This document shows positions 60,602-64,000 of a stretch of 64,000 nucleotides of DNA, piece by piece. The translations under genes were made by a program, and so were the position numbers. Within the stretch, counting starts at the first letter, position 1. Every line of letters starts with the position of its first letter. The stretch lies in contig JAEPRB010000030.1 in the NCBI GenBank assembly GCA_016758965.1, positions 124,001 to 188,000 of the forward strand. The letters are read 5' to 3'. Under the pieces are notes generated by a model, which was given only the letters and a program-made list of their open reading frames with translations, was not told where the DNA came from and did no database searches. This DNA is from Circinella minor (lineage: Eukaryota; Mucoromycota; Mucoromycetes; Mucorales; Lichtheimiaceae).

Positions 60602-63561
60602 TTACTTGGTTTGTTGTTCTTGAGTTTTATCTTCGGTAACAACATTTTCAACATGTTCTGTTGGTTGTTTATCTTTAATTCCAGCTGAACCATGTTCTAA
60701 TCGATAATTTTCAATATCATCAGCACCAATAGCATTACCATGTTCATCTTCAAGAAGATTATCCATGAAATCTTTGTTACGTTCTTCTTTACCAACAGCA
60801 ACTATAAGCAAATAATAATATATATGGTATGAGTATACACAAAATGAACATAAATCAATGATTAAATAATTATTGATAGACTTACTGCAAATCAAAAGAC
60901 AACCAGCGACACAACCCATAAAGATAGCTTGAGTTAAACCATAATCAGGAACTGTCTTGCCTTCACGTAAAATTAAAGAACCGTCAGGATTTTTCAATGG
61001 ATATTTTTCACCAATAGTGGCTTGAATTTGAGAACTAGCAGCACTGATCAAATTACCAAGTTGATAAGCAAGACCTATATAAGAAAGAGTATAAGAGAGA
61101 AAGTTAAGTTATGTCTAATTAAAGAAAAATTGTTATTATTATTTTTACCTGGCATAAGACCTCTAAATGCGGGAGGTGCAAGTTCGTTTAAATGTGCAGG
61201 TACAACACCTATTTTTTTTTTTTAAATATTGATTAGTTTAAAATTATTCATGCGTTCATAAACAAAAAGGGAAAAGGATGATCCAGTTTGAAATTGTTAA
61301 AGTTGAATTTTTCTTTACCCCATGCACCCTATATATTTATTATGTTATTAAATAAAAAAAAAAAAACAAATTGAGTCAGTACGTAATATTCTTTTTTTTT
61401 AAAAAAATAAAATAAAAAATAAAATAAAATATACCTGTACGAAGAATTGCAAGACGAATGAACCGAATTGTAAAGATCCCATATTAGGTCCATAAATCCA
61501 CAAAGGAATGAAAGCACCAACAAATACACAAGAGATCATAATGGAAATTTTTCTACCAAAATAATTCGAATAAAAGCCAATAATAGTACCTGATAAAAGA
61601 AAAAGAAAATTAGGACATTAAACTTTGTTTTAGGATCAACGCTATGATTTTATTATTTTTACCTCCAACCTATACAGAAAGAGGAACAAAAAAAAAAAGT
61701 ATAAGTGACGTGGATTATAACTGACATTATCATAAATTAACAAGATAGAAAAGACTTACAATAGCACCAATATTATAGATAACACTAGTTATAGTTTGTT
61801 CAGTGGTTGTGTATTCAAGTTGCTTAAGCAAGAAACTGGGATAAAGATCTTGAGAACCATGAGAGAAAAACTATTAAAATATAATTAAATAAACAATGAA
61901 AAAATGAGTCTTAATTCCTAATCATTCTTTTTTTTTTTTTTCAAAATAATAATAATAATAATTTCCTTACGTTGAAAAATGCCATTAAAATAACCATATA
62001 AATTACACGAAGATAATGTGTTTTGATCATAATCCAAATGTCCTTAAAGAAAGAACGAGACATAAGTTTACGGGCTTCTTGTGTCTTTTCAAATGTTTCA
62101 GATTCAGGTACAACAAATCGGATAGCAACAGCTAATAATGCGAATACTGAACCAGCCCAAAACATAATACGCCATGTTGAACCTGTGATTTGTACAGCAT
62201 AATTGACCAAGGTTGCTAACAAATAACCAGCCGCATAACCTGTTTTTTTTTTTTTATCAACCCAGTAAATACAATATACAAATTTTAATATTGAAATTGA
62301 CATTACACAATCGTCTCTCCATCCTTCCAAAAAAAAAAAAAAAAAAAGGTTCTTTTTATACCTTCTTGATAAATGCCCGAGAATAAACCTCTTGCTTCCA
62401 CTGGAAGAGATTCTAAAGCCAAACTAGCACCAAGACCCCATTCACCACCCATTGCAATTCCAAAGACAGCACGGAGACCAATAAAAGTTTGAAGATTAGG
62501 TGCAAAACCACTTGCCATATTGATAACGGAAAACAAAACAATATCAATCATCAATGGCCATCGACGACCCCATTTATCAGCAGCCATACTATATAATAAA
62601 TATTGTTTATTTTTTTTTTTTAAAAAAAAAAGGAGGGAAATAGTATTAGAGATGACATTTTCTTTTTCCCTTTTTCATATAATTTTTTTTTGCTTACCCG
62701 AAAATCAAAGCACCGATAGATCTCAACATCTATTTTTTAAAGTTAAAAAGGGAAAAATTATTCATATATGGAAATGAATTCAACCGTTTACTAATCCCCC
62801 CCCTCCTTCCCATTGGCATTTATTTTAGATACATAAAAAAAAAAGTTAACTTCAACTTACAAGAGTAGTTGTAATTGCAGCTATATAAAAAAAAAATTTC
62901 ATATTAGTTTCTTCTAATTACAATTTTTTTTCCAAGATATTACGTTTTTAGGTTAACAAGGAAAAGAAAGCTTATACTTACAAGTTACATCAGATACCTC
63001 AACACCAAAATCCTCGGCTATTGTTACATGGAAACGGTTTTATTTTTGTTAGTAAGGTACATACTATTGAATGTTTGAACTTAAAAAGACTCAATAGGTT
63101 TTTTTTTTTTTTTTTGATCAGGAAAACTATTATATTTCATTTACCAATATATGTAGCTCCCAATGACACACAGAAGAAATCATATGCATCACATAACCAA
63201 CCAAGAAAAGCTATTTATTATTATATAAGATATTTTATTAGATAAATAAAGACTTATAGTCTGATATAATAATGATGTAACAAAAATAATTATTATTTTT
63301 ACCAGCTGTAAAAGTAAGACGTTGTTTATTATCCAACATGGTCAAAATCTTCCACATATTGGGTGGTTTTCCTTCAGGTTTTACCCAAATGGTTCCAAAA
63401 ACCTCTTTGAAATGTTTTTTTAACTTTCCAGAACGTTTTCCAGTTGTAGGAACAGTTACTACATTTTCATTATTATCCACAGATACTTTTTTAGGTTGTT
63501 CCGATGTAGTAGGTGGAGTAGTTGTGTTAACAATTTCCACTTCTTGTTTTTCTGTCGACAT
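60602..63561 (-). CDS. Jen1-like monocarboxylate/proton symporter (MFS)
   Basis: Plasma-membrane major-facilitator transporter of the lactate/pyruvate (Jen1, SHS) family, 546 residues. Exons: 63561-63303, 63210-63145, 63017-62982, 62880-62861, 62729-62698, 62588-62362, 62239-61971, 61870-61760, 61669-61663, 61589-61435, 61328-61319, 61208-61149, 61074-60886, 60801-60602. Family blocks: FLGWLCDAYDFFCVSL (helix 1), GALIFGMAADKWGRRWPL (MFS signature), GGEWGLGASLALESLPVEAR, FSHGSQDLYPSFL, GAIVGGTIIGFYSNYFGRK, GAWGVVPAHLNELAPPAFRG. The tail is soluble and acidic. Exons of 7, 10 and 20 nt are needed to keep phase and restore GAIVGG, GAWG and SAITTTL. The N-terminal 65 residues are cytosolic, with many Thr, Glu and Lys. 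Probably induced by non-fermentable carbon in relatives; no site for this is shown here. Confidence 0.92.
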
Positions 63562-64000
63562 AATAATTATATAGTTTGTATGAGAAAAGAAAGAAAGAAA
63601 AGAAATGCCAACAATTTTGTGTTCATGGATCCTCTTTTATTTATATTTATGCTTAATAAACAGTGATTAAAAAACATTCTTGTCCTTTCATAGTTAAAGT
63701 TACACAAGATCAAGAGGACGAAAAAAAAAATTGTACCAAAAAAAGGAAATAAGCAACATTTTTTAAACTATTCCTAATTTAGATAAAAAATATTTCTCTT
63801 ATCTTAATCATAACTCTTTTTTTCCCCACACAGTTTTTTTTTCTCATCAACTCTAAAAAGGGTTATGAAGAAAGAAAAAATATTTTCCCTTTTAGAATGA
63901 AAATAAGAATTATTCCCCTGTATTTTACACATTTGAAAAAAAAAAAGTACTCAAGACCTTAAACAGGGTATATATTCCACTTTTGTATTATAATTGATTC
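63562..64000. promoter_or_regulatory. Upstream region of the Jen1-like transporter
   Basis: AT-rich DNA with A- and T-runs, expected to hold the transporter promoter. No specific motif can be assigned. Confidence 0.4.

Overview
This is an AT-rich fungal nuclear window with many short GT-AG introns, long A/T homopolymers and microsatellites. Gene content and protein style (poly-Q/N transcription factor, Zn2Cys6 cluster followed by RKRGPPKGY, remnants of DUF6729-like and PIF1-like elements) point to an early-diverging fungus, most likely Mucoromycota/Mucorales. I cannot name the species from sequence alone.

Layout. 1-8.9 kb: 5'-truncated Zn2Cys6 transcription factor (+), ribosomal protein eL8 (+), a HET-domain-like protein (-) and a divergent histone H2A with a C-terminal SQEL (+). 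9.5-12.7 kb: repeat-derived DNA, including one arm of a 656-bp inverted repeat and a TA-flanked MITE. 12.8-14.7 kb: cofactor-independent phosphoglycerate mutase (+). 15.9-19.7 kb: a decayed, intron-containing mobile-element gene (-). 20.5-25.9 kb: a Q-rich zinc-finger protein (-), a small WWE-like protein (+) and a CRAL-TRIO/Sec14-like protein (-). 26-32.5 kb: a repeat graveyard with a PIF1-like helicase remnant, a probable solo LTR with 4-bp target duplication, the second inverted-repeat arm and a third diverged copy of the same repeat family. 32.6-42.1 kb: NAT10/Kre33 rRNA acetyltransferase (+), a RasGAP (-) and a Vps68/TMEM50-like membrane protein (-). 42-54.5 kb: gene-poor, with a small secreted Kex2-site peptide (+), broken coding remnants, a ~272-bp tandem repeat array and a second TA-flanked element. 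54.8-63.6 kb: a TMEM209-like membrane protein (-), repeat-derived remnants and a Jen1-like monocarboxylate transporter (-) built from 14 exons, three of them 7, 10 and 20 nt long.

The intact genes are unrelated housekeeping or cellular genes (translation, rRNA modification, glycolysis, Ras signalling, endosomal and nuclear-envelope membrane proteins, lactate-type transport), not a functional cluster. I found no clear new multigene system. The most interesting signals are the small Kex2-site secreted peptide, the H2A with unusual loop residues, the HET-like protein beside it, the micro-exons, the near-identical inverted repeat around the phosphoglycerate mutase region, and the decayed element that appears to couple a DUF6729-like zinc region with a 3'-5' exonuclease-like motif.
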